Assembly: GCF_029761915.1 (NCBI RefSeq)
Contig: NZ_CP121695.1
Coordinates: forward strand, 2,819,501-2,883,500
From: Bradyrhizobium sp. CB1650
Lineage (GTDB): Bacteria > Pseudomonadota > Alphaproteobacteria > Rhizobiales > Xanthobacteraceae
Direction of reading: 5' to 3'
Length of the DNA stretch: 64,000 nt
Part shown: positions 25,948-34,506 of the stretch, in pieces
How the letters are laid out: each line of letters begins with the position of its first letter
Numbering within the stretch: the stretch's first letter is position 1
Made by a program: the position numbers and the translations under genes
Notes under the pieces: model-generated
What the model saw: only the letters and a program-made list of their open reading frames with translations
Told to the model about the DNA's origin: nothing
Database searches by the model: none

Positions 25948-26732
25948 TGCTGCCGACAACAGCCTTGGTCCGACGTGCCGCTCCGGTGCTTGCCAGCATC
26001 GGGTTGCTGGTGCTGTGGCAGGTTGCCGCCCTCGCGCTGAAGAACGACAGCTTTCCGACTGCGATTGAAGCCATTCGCGCGATTCCCTCCATCCTTGGCG
26101 ACAAGGAAGCCCTGATCAACATCATCGCATCGCTCCGCCGTATGGCGATCGGATTTGGTGTGGCGGTGCTTGTGTCGATACCGCTGGGCCTCATGATGGG
26201 CCGCAGCCGGGCGGTTGCAGCTTTCTTCAATCCGCTCCTAATGGTGATTTACCCGGTGCCGAAAGCGGCTCTGATGCCCATCATCATGCTGTGGCTGGGG
26301 GTCGGCGACATCACGAAGACGCTGGTGATCTTCCTCGGCGTCAGCCTCCCGGTCATCTACCACAGTTTTGAGGGTGCCAAAGCTGTTGAAGAGAAGATGC
26401 TGTGGTCAGGAGCGGCGATGGGGCTATCGGGCATCCAACGCATGGTCCGGATCGTGCTGCCGGCGGCGTTGCCGGAGACCCTGACGGGGTGCCGCACCGG
26501 ACTCGTGCTCGCTCTCATCACGATGATCACCAGTGAGATGATTGCCCGTCAGTCGGGGGCGGGCAACATCCTCTTCAACGCGCTCGATATGGGACAATAC
26601 GACACCGTCTTCGCGATGATCATCATTGTGGGAGTCATGGGAATTGGACTCGATGCGCTGTTCGAGCGCGTCCGTGCGAGGCTCGTGCGATGGTCTGAGC
26701 CACAGTTCGACATGCCTCTGAGTTTCTCATGA
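25944..26732 (+). CDS. ABC transporter permease 1, NitT/TauT type
   Basis: 262 residues with about six membrane helices and the BPD_transp_1 coupling region (EEKMLWSGAAMGLSGIQRMV then LPAALPETLTGCRTGLV). It pairs with the next permease to form the channel. Overlaps both neighbours by 4 bases (ATGA-type junctions), so the three proteins are co-translated. Confidence 0.87.
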   Translation: MMLPTTALVRRAAPVLASIGLLVLWQVAALALKNDSFPTAIEAIRAIPSILGDKEALINIIASLRRMAIGFGVAVLVSIPLGLMMGRSRAVAAFFNPLLMVIYPVPKAALMPIIMLWLGVGDITKTLVIFLGVSLPVIYHSFEGAKAVEEKMLWSGAAMGLSGIQRMVRIVLPAALPETLTGCRTGLVLALITMITSEMIARQSGAGNILFNALDMGQYDTVFAMIIIVGVMGIGLDALFERVRARLVRWSEPQFDMPLSFS

Positions 26733-27496
26733 CGTCGCGCTTTCTCCCGTCAAACGTCGCCCTCGGGCTCGCGCCGATTGCCCTGCTGATCGCAGTGTGG
26801 CAAGGCCTCGTATCGTCTGGTGTTGCGCCTGCGACTTTACTGCCGCCACCGGGATACGTCTTCGGTCGCCTGCTCCAGCAGCTCGTGACGACGACGTTCC
26901 AGCAGGAGATCGTCGCTACCTTGGTCCGGCTGTTCGCCGGCTTTTCAATTGCGGTTGCACTCGGTGTCAGCATTGGCATCGCGGCCGCCGCCAGTCCGGC
27001 GATCAATGCGGTAGTACGGCCGATCGTGCGGGTATTGGCGCCACTGCCTAAGGTCGCGCTCTATCCCGCGCTTCTGCTCCTGCTCGGTTTTGGTCACGGA
27101 TCGAAGATCACCCTGGTGACTGCGGATGCATTGTTCCCTATTTTGCTGTCCACCTACTATGGCGCGTCGACCGTGGAGCAGAAGCTGATCTGGTCGGCCA
27201 TGGCTGCCGGAACGCCGCGCTATGAGATCCTCTTCAAGGTGGTGCTGCCGGCGGCGATGCCCTCGATCCTCACCGGTTGCCGGATCGGCCTTGTCATTTC
27301 CTGCATCGTGGTGTTTCTGGCCGAGATGATCACGTCGACGGACGGCCTGGGCCATGTCCTCGTCACGGCGGCCCGCACGTTCCAGGCGGTTGACATGTTC
27401 GTGCCGCTGATCACGATCTCGCTGCTGGGTTTGATCCTGAATGGCTTGCTGGGGGCCGTGAGATCGTATCTCTTGCGGGGCTTCCCCGAAGCGTGA
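26729..27496 (+). CDS. ABC transporter permease 2, NitT/TauT type
   Basis: 255 residues, about six helices, coupling region VEQKLIWSAMAAGTPRYEIL followed by LPAAMPSILTGCRIGLV. Most NitT/TauT importers have one permease used twice; two different permeases indicate a heterodimeric channel. It overlaps permease 1 by 4 bases and is followed after 38 bases by the dioxygenase-like gene, which suggests the imported compound is close to that enzyme's substrate. Confidence 0.87.
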   Translation: MTSRFLPSNVALGLAPIALLIAVWQGLVSSGVAPATLLPPPGYVFGRLLQQLVTTTFQQEIVATLVRLFAGFSIAVALGVSIGIAAAASPAINAVVRPIVRVLAPLPKVALYPALLLLLGFGHGSKITLVTADALFPILLSTYYGASTVEQKLIWSAMAAGTPRYEILFKVVLPAAMPSILTGCRIGLVISCIVVFLAEMITSTDGLGHVLVTAARTFQAVDMFVPLITISLLGLILNGLLGAVRSYLLRGFPEA

Positions 27497-27534
27497 TCTG
27501 ACCGAGCAAGAAACCAGAACACCGGGAGTGAACC

Positions 27535-28581
27535 ATGCTGGCTGACCGCATCGAGGCAAAATGGATCGACGCATTTTGCGAGATCTTCGAGCGATGCGCC
27601 GTCAAGGCCGGCGATACTGCCGCCATCCTGTCAGAAACTCAGTCACGCGCTTTGAACGTGCATCTGGCCGAACTCGCCTTGCTGCGTATGGGGGCGCGTC
27701 CGTTCCATGTGGTCGTACCGACCTCGCGCAACCGCCATGTAGTGCCGGTGCGCTCGACCGGGGCGAGCGAGGCGATCCAGCGGTTGACGCCAGTCGTCAG
27801 CGCACTTCAGCAGGCCGGCTTTGTCGTGGATTGCACCATCGAAGGCCTGATGCACGCGGTGGAGACGCCGGAGATCCTCAAGGCTGGCGCGCGGATTCTG
27901 GTGATCTCCAACGAGCATCCCGAAGCGCTGGAGCGGATGGTGCCGGATCCCGCGCTGGAAAAGCGCGTTCGGGCGGCGGCCAAGATGCTACGCGGGACCA
28001 AACGCATGCGAGTCACGTCGAAGGCCGGCACGGCGCTCGACGTCGACATGGTGGGGGCTTCGACGGTCGGCGTGTGGGGCTGGACCGACAAGCCAGGCAC
28101 GCTGGCGCACTGGCCGGGCGGCATCGTCGTCAGCTTTCCCAAGAGCGGGACGATCAATGGCACGCTGGTGATGGCGCCGGGCGACATCAATCTGACCTTC
28201 AAGCGTTACCTGACTTCGCCGGTGAAGATGACGCTGAAGGACGATTATGTCGTCGAGCTGGAAGGCGAGGGCACAGACGCCGCGATGATGCGCGCCTATC
28301 TGGCCGCCTGGGGCGAGCGCGAAGCCTATGCGGTTTCGCATGTCGGCTTCGGCATGAACCCCGGCGCACGCTATGAAGCGCTGTCGATGTATGACCAGCG
28401 CGACACCAATGGTACCGAGTTGCGCGCCGTCTCCGGCAACTTCCTCTTCTCGACCGGCGCGAATGAATTCGCCGGCCGCTACACGGCGGGCCATTTCGAC
28501 CTGCCGATGATGGGAACCACCATCGAGCTCGATGGTGTCGCGGTGGTGCGGGACGGCGTGCTCCAGGATGTCTTCGGCTAG
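27535..28581 (+). CDS. NicX-like Fe(II) ring-cleaving dioxygenase (peptidase M29 fold)
   Basis: 348 residues. Automatic pipelines would call this a leucyl aminopeptidase, but it resembles 2,5-dihydroxypyridine 5,6-dioxygenase NicX along its length: ILKAGARILVISNEHPEALE, a Trp-Pro-Gly motif, GDINLTFKRY, SHVGFGMNPGARYE, GNFLFSTGANE and AGHFDLPM. Candidate iron ligands are His269, His320 and Asp322, in the same motifs and nearly the same numbering as NicX (family knowledge: His265, His318, Asp320). NicX opens the pyridine ring to N-formylmaleamate. The gene follows an ABC importer and overlaps the convergent downstream gene by 4 bases. Exact substrate unknown. Confidence 0.72.
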   Translation: MLADRIEAKWIDAFCEIFERCAVKAGDTAAILSETQSRALNVHLAELALLRMGARPFHVVVPTSRNRHVVPVRSTGASEAIQRLTPVVSALQQAGFVVDCTIEGLMHAVETPEILKAGARILVISNEHPEALERMVPDPALEKRVRAAAKMLRGTKRMRVTSKAGTALDVDMVGASTVGVWGWTDKPGTLAHWPGGIVVSFPKSGTINGTLVMAPGDINLTFKRYLTSPVKMTLKDDYVVELEGEGTDAAMMRAYLAAWGEREAYAVSHVGFGMNPGARYEALSMYDQRDTNGTELRAVSGNFLFSTGANEFAGRYTAGHFDLPMMGTTIELDGVAVVRDGVLQDVFG

Positions 28582-29570
28582 CTGCGATCGAGTACGGGCG
28601 GGCGGGCCAGGCCGAAATGCCGGAGCAGGTCGACCATGGCCTTGAGCCGTTCCACGCGATAGGCGTCGACGTCGAGGCCGGAATAATCGAGGAAGCCAGC
28701 GCCCGTTCGTAGGCCGATCCGGCCCTCGCGCATATTGCGTGAAACCACGTCGGGCGCGCGATAGCGGTCGCTGCCGAGGGCGCCTTCGAGATAGCGGCTT
28801 GCGTAGTAAAGAATATCGCCGCCGCCCCAGTCGATGAATTCGAGCAACCCGAGCACGGCATAGCGGAAGCCAAAGCCGTAGCGGATCGCCTTGTCGATCT
28901 CCTTCGCGCTGGCGACGCCTTCCTCGACCATGCGCGCAGCCTCATTCATCGCGAGCGCCTGGATGCGGGGGACGATGAAGCCGGGTGTTGCCGCGCAGAC
29001 GACGGGGACCTTGCCAATCCCTTCGAGCAGCGCCTTGACCTGGTCAACGATGGCGGGGGTGGTTGCCGCGCCGGGCGAAACTTCGACCAGCGGGATCAGA
29101 TAGGCGGGATTGAGCCAATGCACATTGAGGAAGCGTCGAGGATTGGCGATCGCACCGGATAGATGATCGACGAGGATCGTGGACGTCGTCGACGCAATGA
29201 TCGTGTCGGGCCGGGTTTGTTGTGAGATTGATGCCAGTATCTCGCGTTTGAGCTCGACGACCTCCGGGACACCCTCGAAGATCATGCCGGCGTTGGACAA
29301 GGCTGCGTGGCTCTGACCGGCTGGCACCACCGAGACCCGCCCGATGAGAACGTCCGCATCCGTCTCGGCGATCAGCCCCAAACCCGCAAGGCTGGTAAAA
29401 GTCCTTCTGACCTCGCCGAGTGCGTCCGCCTCCAGCTTGGTGAAGTCCTCCGCAGAGCGATCCTTCACGTCGATCATCGTGACCGTGTGCCCCGCGTAGG
29501 CGAACGCGACGGCGATGCCGCGTCCCATGCGGCCGGCTCCGAGACAGACGATGTTGGCGCGGGTGGTCAT
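28578..29570 (-). CDS. 3-hydroxyacyl-CoA dehydrogenase family protein
   Basis: 330 residues. NAD-binding motif GAGRMGRGIAVAFAYAGH (11-28), HADH core STTSTILVDHLSG, LNVHWLNPAYLIPLVEVSPG, and the C-terminal domain ATPGFIVPRIQALAMNEAARM. Oxidises a 3-hydroxyacyl-CoA or related hydroxy acid in a beta-oxidation-like sequence. Last gene of a reverse operon; it shares TAATG with the preceding gene. The catalytic His is expected in NVHWLNP. Confidence 0.82.
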   Translation of the reverse strand: MTTRANIVCLGAGRMGRGIAVAFAYAGHTVTMIDVKDRSAEDFTKLEADALGEVRRTFTSLAGLGLIAETDADVLIGRVSVVPAGQSHAALSNAGMIFEGVPEVVELKREILASISQQTRPDTIIASTTSTILVDHLSGAIANPRRFLNVHWLNPAYLIPLVEVSPGAATTPAIVDQVKALLEGIGKVPVVCAATPGFIVPRIQALAMNEAARMVEEGVASAKEIDKAIRYGFGFRYAVLGLLEFIDWGGGDILYYASRYLEGALGSDRYRAPDVVSRNMREGRIGLRTGAGFLDYSGLDVDAYRVERLKAMVDLLRHFGLARPPVLDRS

Positions 29571-30661
29571 TAGACAAATCCCTTGCGCAGGAGTTCTTGC
29601 AATTCGGCCATGCCGAGACGGTCGAGCCCCAACGCTTCGAGCGTTCGGCCGCCCCGTGTAAAGTCTTCGCCGCAGATCGCGCCACCGATCGCGAGGAAAG
29701 CGCGGGCAAGCGGTGTAGCCACACGCGCGAGGTCCCCGACGGAGACCAATAGCGAAAGCCCAAGCCGCAGATCCTCGCGCATGTAGCGGTGCTCGGTCAG
29801 CACGATCCGTTCGCGCCAGTCGCCGGAATCAGTCAGGCGGTCATGCGAGCCGCGGCCATACATCCAGATCTCGCCGTCCTTGGCGTAGTGATGCGCAAGC
29901 GGAAAATGTGGGGCGTTATATCCGAGCGCTTCGCGCACTGCAATTCGCTCGGCATCGAGGGCATCGGTCACCCGCCGGATCGAGCCTTGCGTGCCCTCCT
30001 TGTGAATGTCCCAACGGTCGAAATGGTCGATTGGACCTGCATTCATCACGATCAGTGGTGGATGAATGATCGGGCCTGCATTCATCAGGGCGCCCGAGAG
30101 CGCGTCTCCGCACGGCTCGATGACGCCAGGGAAGGCGCGTCCAATCACCTCTAGCGCGCGCGGCGCCTGATCGAGAGGAAACACGCCGACCGGCAGTCGC
30201 TTGGCGCGGATGGTGATCGCAACTTCGAATGGGCCGTGCTTGCGCGTCAACCAGGGCAGCGTGCCGGTTTCGGCAAAGCTCACCTTGGCGCGGTTGCCGG
30301 CATTCCGCGCAGCGTGGGCGAAGATCATCGAGCCGAGTGTGGCTGGCGGCAGAAACACGACCTGGCCTTCTTCCAAGTGCGGAGCGAGCAGGCGGGCGAT
30401 ATCCGGCTGCGCGAACGCTGGGGCGGGGCACAGGATCAGTTCGGCGCCGCTGGCGGCCTCGGCAATGTCGGTCGTGACCAGCGCGAGCTCTATATCGTGG
30501 CGGCCGTTGTGATCCTTCACCAGGATACGGGAGCCGGCAGCGCGATGTGCTGCGGCTTGATCCGCATCGCGACGCCAAAGCCGAACTTCGTGCCCCGATA
30601 GCGCAAAGTCGCCAGCGGCGGCGAAAGAGCCATTGCCGCCGCCCAGAACCGCAATCTTCAA
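29570..30661 (-). CDS. Octopine/nopaline (opine) dehydrogenase-like oxidoreductase
   Basis: 363 residues. Rossmann start MKIAVLGGGNGSFAAAGDFA; the second domain carries GDALSGALMNAGPIIHPPLIVMN-type sequence (split near residues 186-210) and a helical end. This fits the NAD/NADP octopine/nopaline dehydrogenase family, which act on imine/secondary amine bonds between an amino acid and a keto acid. It starts at TTG overlapping the ligase stop by 4 bases. Its presence inside an acyl-CoA operon is unusual and suggests a C-N bond step in the pathway. Confidence 0.75.
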   Translation of the reverse strand: MKIAVLGGGNGSFAAAGDFALSGHEVRLWRRDADQAAAHRAAGSRILVKDHNGRHDIELALVTTDIAEAASGAELILCPAPAFAQPDIARLLAPHLEEGQVVFLPPATLGSMIFAHAARNAGNRAKVSFAETGTLPWLTRKHGPFEVAITIRAKRLPVGVFPLDQAPRALEVIGRAFPGVIEPCGDALSGALMNAGPIIHPPLIVMNAGPIDHFDRWDIHKEGTQGSIRRVTDALDAERIAVREALGYNAPHFPLAHHYAKDGEIWMYGRGSHDRLTDSGDWRERIVLTEHRYMREDLRLGLSLLVSVGDLARVATPLARAFLAIGGAICGEDFTRGGRTLEALGLDRLGMAELQELLRKGFV

Positions 30662-32193
30662 GATGCTTCTCCTTGCGCACGCGATTGCGCGTCAAGCTGC
30701 TTCAGCAGGAAATGCTGGACCTTGCCCAATGCCGTGCGCGGCAGGTCCGTGACGAAGATGATCTCGCGCGGAACCTTGTAGCGAGCGAGCTGGGCTTGGA
30801 GATGCGCTATCAGCTCGTTCGACTCGAGCCGGCTACCGGATCGCCGGATCACATAGGCGACCGGCACCTCGTCCCAGCGCGGGTCCGGACGGCCGATCAC
30901 TGCACATTCGCTGACGTCTGGATGTTCCAGCAAGACCCGTTCGACTTCGGCAGGATAGATGTTCTCTCCTCCGGAAATGATCATGTTCTTCTTGCGATCC
31001 CGAACCCAGAAGTAGCCATCCGCATCGCACAGTCCGATATCGCCGGTCCGATACCAGCCATCATGCAGAGCGTCGCGCGTGGCGTCCGCGTTGCCCCAAT
31101 ATTCGAAGAATACGTTGGGGCCGCGCACTGCGATTTCACCTGGCGTGCCCGGCGGCACTTCGTTGCCGACCTGATCGATTACCTTTGCTTCGCAGCACAG
31201 GCCGGCAAGACCGGTCGATCCTGCGCGCGAAAGATCTCCTCCAAGCCGCGTGTACACCGCAATGGGGCAGGTTTCCGTTGAGCCGTAGACCTGGAGCACC
31301 GGGACGCCACGTGCGGCGAACCGATCGATCAAATGCGGCGGCACGATGGTCGATCCGGTCGCAACAGCTTTCAGCGACGACAGTTCGGTCGCCGTCCAGG
31401 CGGGATGATCGGTCACGGCTTGAATGATCGCCGGCACCATCACCGTCAGCGTCGGCCGATCGCGCGCGATAGCAGTGAGAGCGGTATCCGGGGTGAAGCG
31501 GGCGTGAACCGTCACGGTTGCGCCGAGCTGAAGCGCCGGCGTGGTCTGAATGTTCAGCCCACCGACATGGAAGAACGGCAATACGGTCAGCACGTGATCG
31601 TCTGACGTCATGCTGTGCATATGCTGGCTCATGACGCCGTTGCAGAACAGCGCTTCCTGGCGCAGCACCGCGCCCTTCGGTCGTCCCGTCGTCCCCGACG
31701 TGTAGACGATGAGGAGCGGGCAGGAGAGATCGGCAGGCGGGTTGCGTTCGCCATCTCCGGCGGATGCCAACAGATTTTCGAATGTCGCGCCACGAGGTGG
31801 TGTGAAGTCCAGCCCAATGACAGCCATTCCCGGCGAAGTTCGTTCGGGCTCGCGAAGAACGCCGTCAAAGGCCTGCTCGAGCACCAGAACCTTGGCGCCC
31901 GCATCGCCGAGAATGAAGAGCTGCTCGGCGACGGCCAGCCGCCAATTCAATGGCACCAGCATTGCGCCGAGCCGCGCACACGCGTAGAGCAGGACGAGAT
32001 AGTCCGGTCGGTTCAAGCTCAGGATCGCGACGCGGTCGCCTCGGCCGACGCCGAGCTCCCTCTTCAACGCGTTGGCCGTCCGCTCGATACGCGCGGCGAA
32101 CGCCGCATAGCTCAGCCTCTCCCCCTCGAAGGCGATGGCGGTTTTGTCTGGCGCAAATGCCGCGTTGCGTTCGATCAGACTATAGAGATCCAC
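30658..32193 (-). CDS. Acyl-CoA synthetase / AMP-dependent CoA ligase
   Basis: About 511 residues. AMP-binding motif VYTSGTTGRPKGAVL near residue 165, the adenylate motifs YGSTETCPIAVYT and GWYRTGDIGLCD, and the C-terminal lysine motif LPRTALGKVQ. It activates an aliphatic or aromatic acid with ATP and CoA. Start is GTG 32193 or TTG 32199, next to or overlapping the stop of the acyl-CoA dehydrogenase gene (TGA at 32198-32196). Substrate unknown; it is distinct from the ligase at 42.5 kb. Confidence 0.83.
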   Translation of the reverse strand: MDLYSLIERNAAFAPDKTAIAFEGERLSYAAFAARIERTANALKRELGVGRGDRVAILSLNRPDYLVLLYACARLGAMLVPLNWRLAVAEQLFILGDAGAKVLVLEQAFDGVLREPERTSPGMAVIGLDFTPPRGATFENLLASAGDGERNPPADLSCPLLIVYTSGTTGRPKGAVLRQEALFCNGVMSQHMHSMTSDDHVLTVLPFFHVGGLNIQTTPALQLGATVTVHARFTPDTALTAIARDRPTLTVMVPAIIQAVTDHPAWTATELSSLKAVATGSTIVPPHLIDRFAARGVPVLQVYGSTETCPIAVYTRLGGDLSRAGSTGLAGLCCEAKVIDQVGNEVPPGTPGEIAVRGPNVFFEYWGNADATRDALHDGWYRTGDIGLCDADGYFWVRDRKKNMIISGGENIYPAEVERVLLEHPDVSECAVIGRPDPRWDEVPVAYVIRRSGSRLESNELIAHLQAQLARYKVPREIIFVTDLPRTALGKVQHFLLKQLDAQSRAQGEAS

Positions 32194-32195
32194 CG

Positions 32196-33485
32196 TCAAT
32201 CGTCCGTTTCGCCGACCTCGTACAGCGCCTCGCGGCCGATACGGTCGAGGCAGAGCTCGGCCGTCCAAGGCAGCATCAGTGAACCACAGCGGCTGTCGCG
32301 GTAAATGCGTTCCAACGGCAGCGATCGGAGCATCGCCTGGCCGCCGCAGGTGCGGATCGCGAGCGCCGCGAGCTCATTGGCGCCTTCCATCACCGAATAT
32401 TGCGCGGCATAGGCGCGCAGTACCTGTTCCTTGCTCGGATTGGCGCGGGCCTCCGTGACCGCCTGGAACCAGACCGCTTTGATCTGCTCGAGCTTGATCT
32501 GCATCTGTGCCACCGCGATCTGCTTGGTCGGATACATTCTGCGCTTGACCGGTGGCATGCCCGGCACCTCGCCGCGCAGATAGCGCAAGGTGAAATCATA
32601 GGCCGCCTGCGCCAGGCCCATATAGGTCGGAGACAAGGTCAGGAACATGTGCGGCCAGCGCATTGCGGCCTGAAAGTAGACGCCGCGCGGCATCAGGGCT
32701 GCGTCTTCCGGTACGAACACGTCCTTGAACAGGAGCGTCCGCGAGACGGTTCCGCGCATGCCGAGCGGATCCCAGTCGCCGACGACCGAAACACCCTGCG
32801 ATTTCGCAGGGATGGCGAGGTAAAGCGTGTTACGGCGCGAAGCTTTCTCACCTTCCTCGATTTCAGTGCAGAGCACGCCATAATAGTCGGCATGGCCGGA
32901 GAGTGATGCAAAGATCTTCTTGCCGTTGATGATCCAGCCGCCGCTAACCGGTCTCGCTTCCGTACCAAAGGCGACGCCGCCTGCGGCCGCAGCGCCGCCC
33001 TCGGAGAAGGGCTGCGAGTAGATCGCGCCGTCCTCGACGATGCGCTTGTAGTGGACGGCGCGCCGGCGCTCATGCTCCGCACGAGTCTCGGCATCCATGT
33101 CGAGATCGTCTGCGAGCGGACCCGACCACAGGGTCGAGCAGACATGCATGTTCCAGGTGAGCGCGGTTGCGCCGCAATAGCGACCGATCTCGGCCGCTGC
33201 CAGGGCATAGGTCTGGTAGTTCGCGCCAAGTCCCCCGTGCTTCTTGGGGACGGCGATGCCGAGCAGGCCGACGCGATGCAGGTCGCGATAGTTTTCGGTT
33301 GGGAATGTCGCTTCCCGATCATAAGCCGCAGCGCGACCGGCAAACACGGTCTGCCCGATCTCGCGTGCCTGCGCGATGATGCTGGCCTGCTCGTCGCTCA
33401 AGCGGAATGCGACGGGATCGAAGATTGGCGCATCCAGTGCGACCTTGTCGGTCTTGCCTATGGTCTTGCTGACTTGCATGGTCAT
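32196..33485 (-). CDS. Acyl-CoA dehydrogenase family protein
   Basis: 429 residues with N-terminal helical domain (LSDEQASIIAQAREIG), flavin-binding middle (AIYSQPFSEGGAAA; NGKKIFASLSGHADYY; WDPLGMRGTVSRTLLF) and C-terminal helical domain (ANELAALAIRTCGGQAML). It probably oxidises an acyl-CoA formed by the neighbouring ligase. The usual catalytic Glu near the end is not obvious; the segment reads RIYRDSRCGSLMLPW. It overlaps the upstream hydrolase by 4 bases (ATGA). Confidence 0.82.
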   Translation of the reverse strand: MTMQVSKTIGKTDKVALDAPIFDPVAFRLSDEQASIIAQAREIGQTVFAGRAAAYDREATFPTENYRDLHRVGLLGIAVPKKHGGLGANYQTYALAAAEIGRYCGATALTWNMHVCSTLWSGPLADDLDMDAETRAEHERRRAVHYKRIVEDGAIYSQPFSEGGAAAAGGVAFGTEARPVSGGWIINGKKIFASLSGHADYYGVLCTEIEEGEKASRRNTLYLAIPAKSQGVSVVGDWDPLGMRGTVSRTLLFKDVFVPEDAALMPRGVYFQAAMRWPHMFLTLSPTYMGLAQAAYDFTLRYLRGEVPGMPPVKRRMYPTKQIAVAQMQIKLEQIKAVWFQAVTEARANPSKEQVLRAYAAQYSVMEGANELAALAIRTCGGQAMLRSLPLERIYRDSRCGSLMLPWTAELCLDRIGREALYEVGETDD

Positions 33486-34312
33486 TGCGCAGTCACCTGT
33501 GTTTTGGTCGCGACCGACTCCAGGAATCCGCCAAGAGCCTCATCGAATGCATCAGGGCGTTCGAGGTTGGCGAGATGGCCGACGCCGGCCAACTCGATAT
33601 ATTCGGCTGCCGGGATGTGCGTCGCCATCTTCGCCATCATCGGCGCCGGCGCGTTGGTGTCCTTGGAGCCGGACAGCAGCAGAGTCGGTACGCAAATATT
33701 CTTGAGCGTGCTGCGCTGATCGAACCCGATCAAGGCCAGCATCATGGCGCGATAGCTCGCCTCCGGCACGCTCGCCATGCACTCCTGCGCGAGCTCCATC
33801 CCTTGCGGATCCGGCTCGTCGCCTACAAGCTCGCGCACCAGGGAGGGTGCCAACGATTTCATCGTCTCGCCTCGATCGAGTGGCCCGAGCCGTGCCGCAA
33901 TGAACGATGTCTGCCATTCGCCATCGGCCTTGCCGAAGGCAGGGCTGGTCTGCGCAAGCACGACGGCACGCGGCAGTCGAGGCGAGCGAGCCAGCAATTT
34001 CTGTACGATCATGCCGCCGATCGAATGCCCGACGAGAACGGGATTTGCCGCACCGACCTGCGCGATGAACTGTTGGAGAGCCTCTGCCAGGGCAGCGATG
34101 CTGACGCTGGCAAGCGGCGCCGATCCGCCATAGCCCGGCATGTCCCATGCGATTGCACGGAAGCGGTCGCCGAATGACGTAAGTTGATGCCGCCACACTC
34201 GGGCCGCGCCACCAATGCCATGCAGGAATAGAAGGGGTATCGCGCCAGGATCGCCCGCAGCTTCGTAGGCGAAGCGTCCGTCTTTGGTTATCATCGGCGT
34301 GGGTTGCGACAC
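33482..34312 (-). CDS. Alpha/beta hydrolase (enol-lactonase/deformylase-like)
   Basis: 276 residues, no signal peptide. Oxyanion region LFLHGIGGAARVW, nucleophile elbow VGHSIGGMIVQ (Ser near residue 97), Asp in LLSGSKDTNAP and His in GVGHLANLE complete the triad. It resembles PcaD 3-oxoadipate enol-lactonase and the NicD N-formylmaleamate deformylase group; either reaction would suit a ring-opening pathway. First gene of the reverse operon, starting at GTG, directly downstream of two MarR-type palindromes. Confidence 0.8.
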   Translation of the reverse strand: MSQPTPMITKDGRFAYEAAGDPGAIPLLFLHGIGGAARVWRHQLTSFGDRFRAIAWDMPGYGGSAPLASVSIAALAEALQQFIAQVGAANPVLVGHSIGGMIVQKLLARSPRLPRAVVLAQTSPAFGKADGEWQTSFIAARLGPLDRGETMKSLAPSLVRELVGDEPDPQGMELAQECMASVPEASYRAMMLALIGFDQRSTLKNICVPTLLLSGSKDTNAPAPMMAKMATHIPAAEYIELAGVGHLANLERPDAFDEALGGFLESVATKTQVTAQ

Positions 34313-34368
34313 GCGACACCCTTTTGTTCGGCGTGGCGATGCTAACAGGCCTGTCGGCGATGGGAAGT

Positions 34369-34395
34369 GATAATTTTATACTTAAAGCAATTTTC
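34369..34395. promoter_or_regulatory. MarR-type palindrome, site a
   Basis: ATAATTTTATACTTAAAGCAATTTT. Core TTTTA, three bases, TTAAA matches the perfect site at 36189. It lies 57 bases upstream of the reverse-strand hydrolase start, so it should control the 34.3 to 28.6 kb operon. Confidence 0.5.
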
Positions 34396-34446
34396 GGGCC
34401 GGGTGGATCGAAGCTACCTCGGCGCCGCCGGAGAGCATGTTCGTTG

Positions 34447-34473
34447 CAAAAGTTTGAAGTTTAAAATATATCG
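34447..34473. promoter_or_regulatory. MarR-type palindrome, site b
   Basis: AGTTTGAAGTTTAAAATATAT. Core TTTGA, AGT, TTAAA. It lies about 35 bases upstream of the forward SDR start, so it should control the forward operon. Confidence 0.55.
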
Positions 34474-34506
34474 GGACATCGTCCTTGAATGCCGGGAGCC
34501 CAGCGC

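Noticed and set aside
27535..28581. Leucyl aminopeptidase function
   Set aside because: The M29 fold is shared, but the ligand pattern His-His-Asp and the flanking motifs follow NicX rather than the peptidase metal site.
30833..31030. Short reverse frames inside the CoA ligase
   Set aside because: Out-of-frame shadows of a well-supported ligase.
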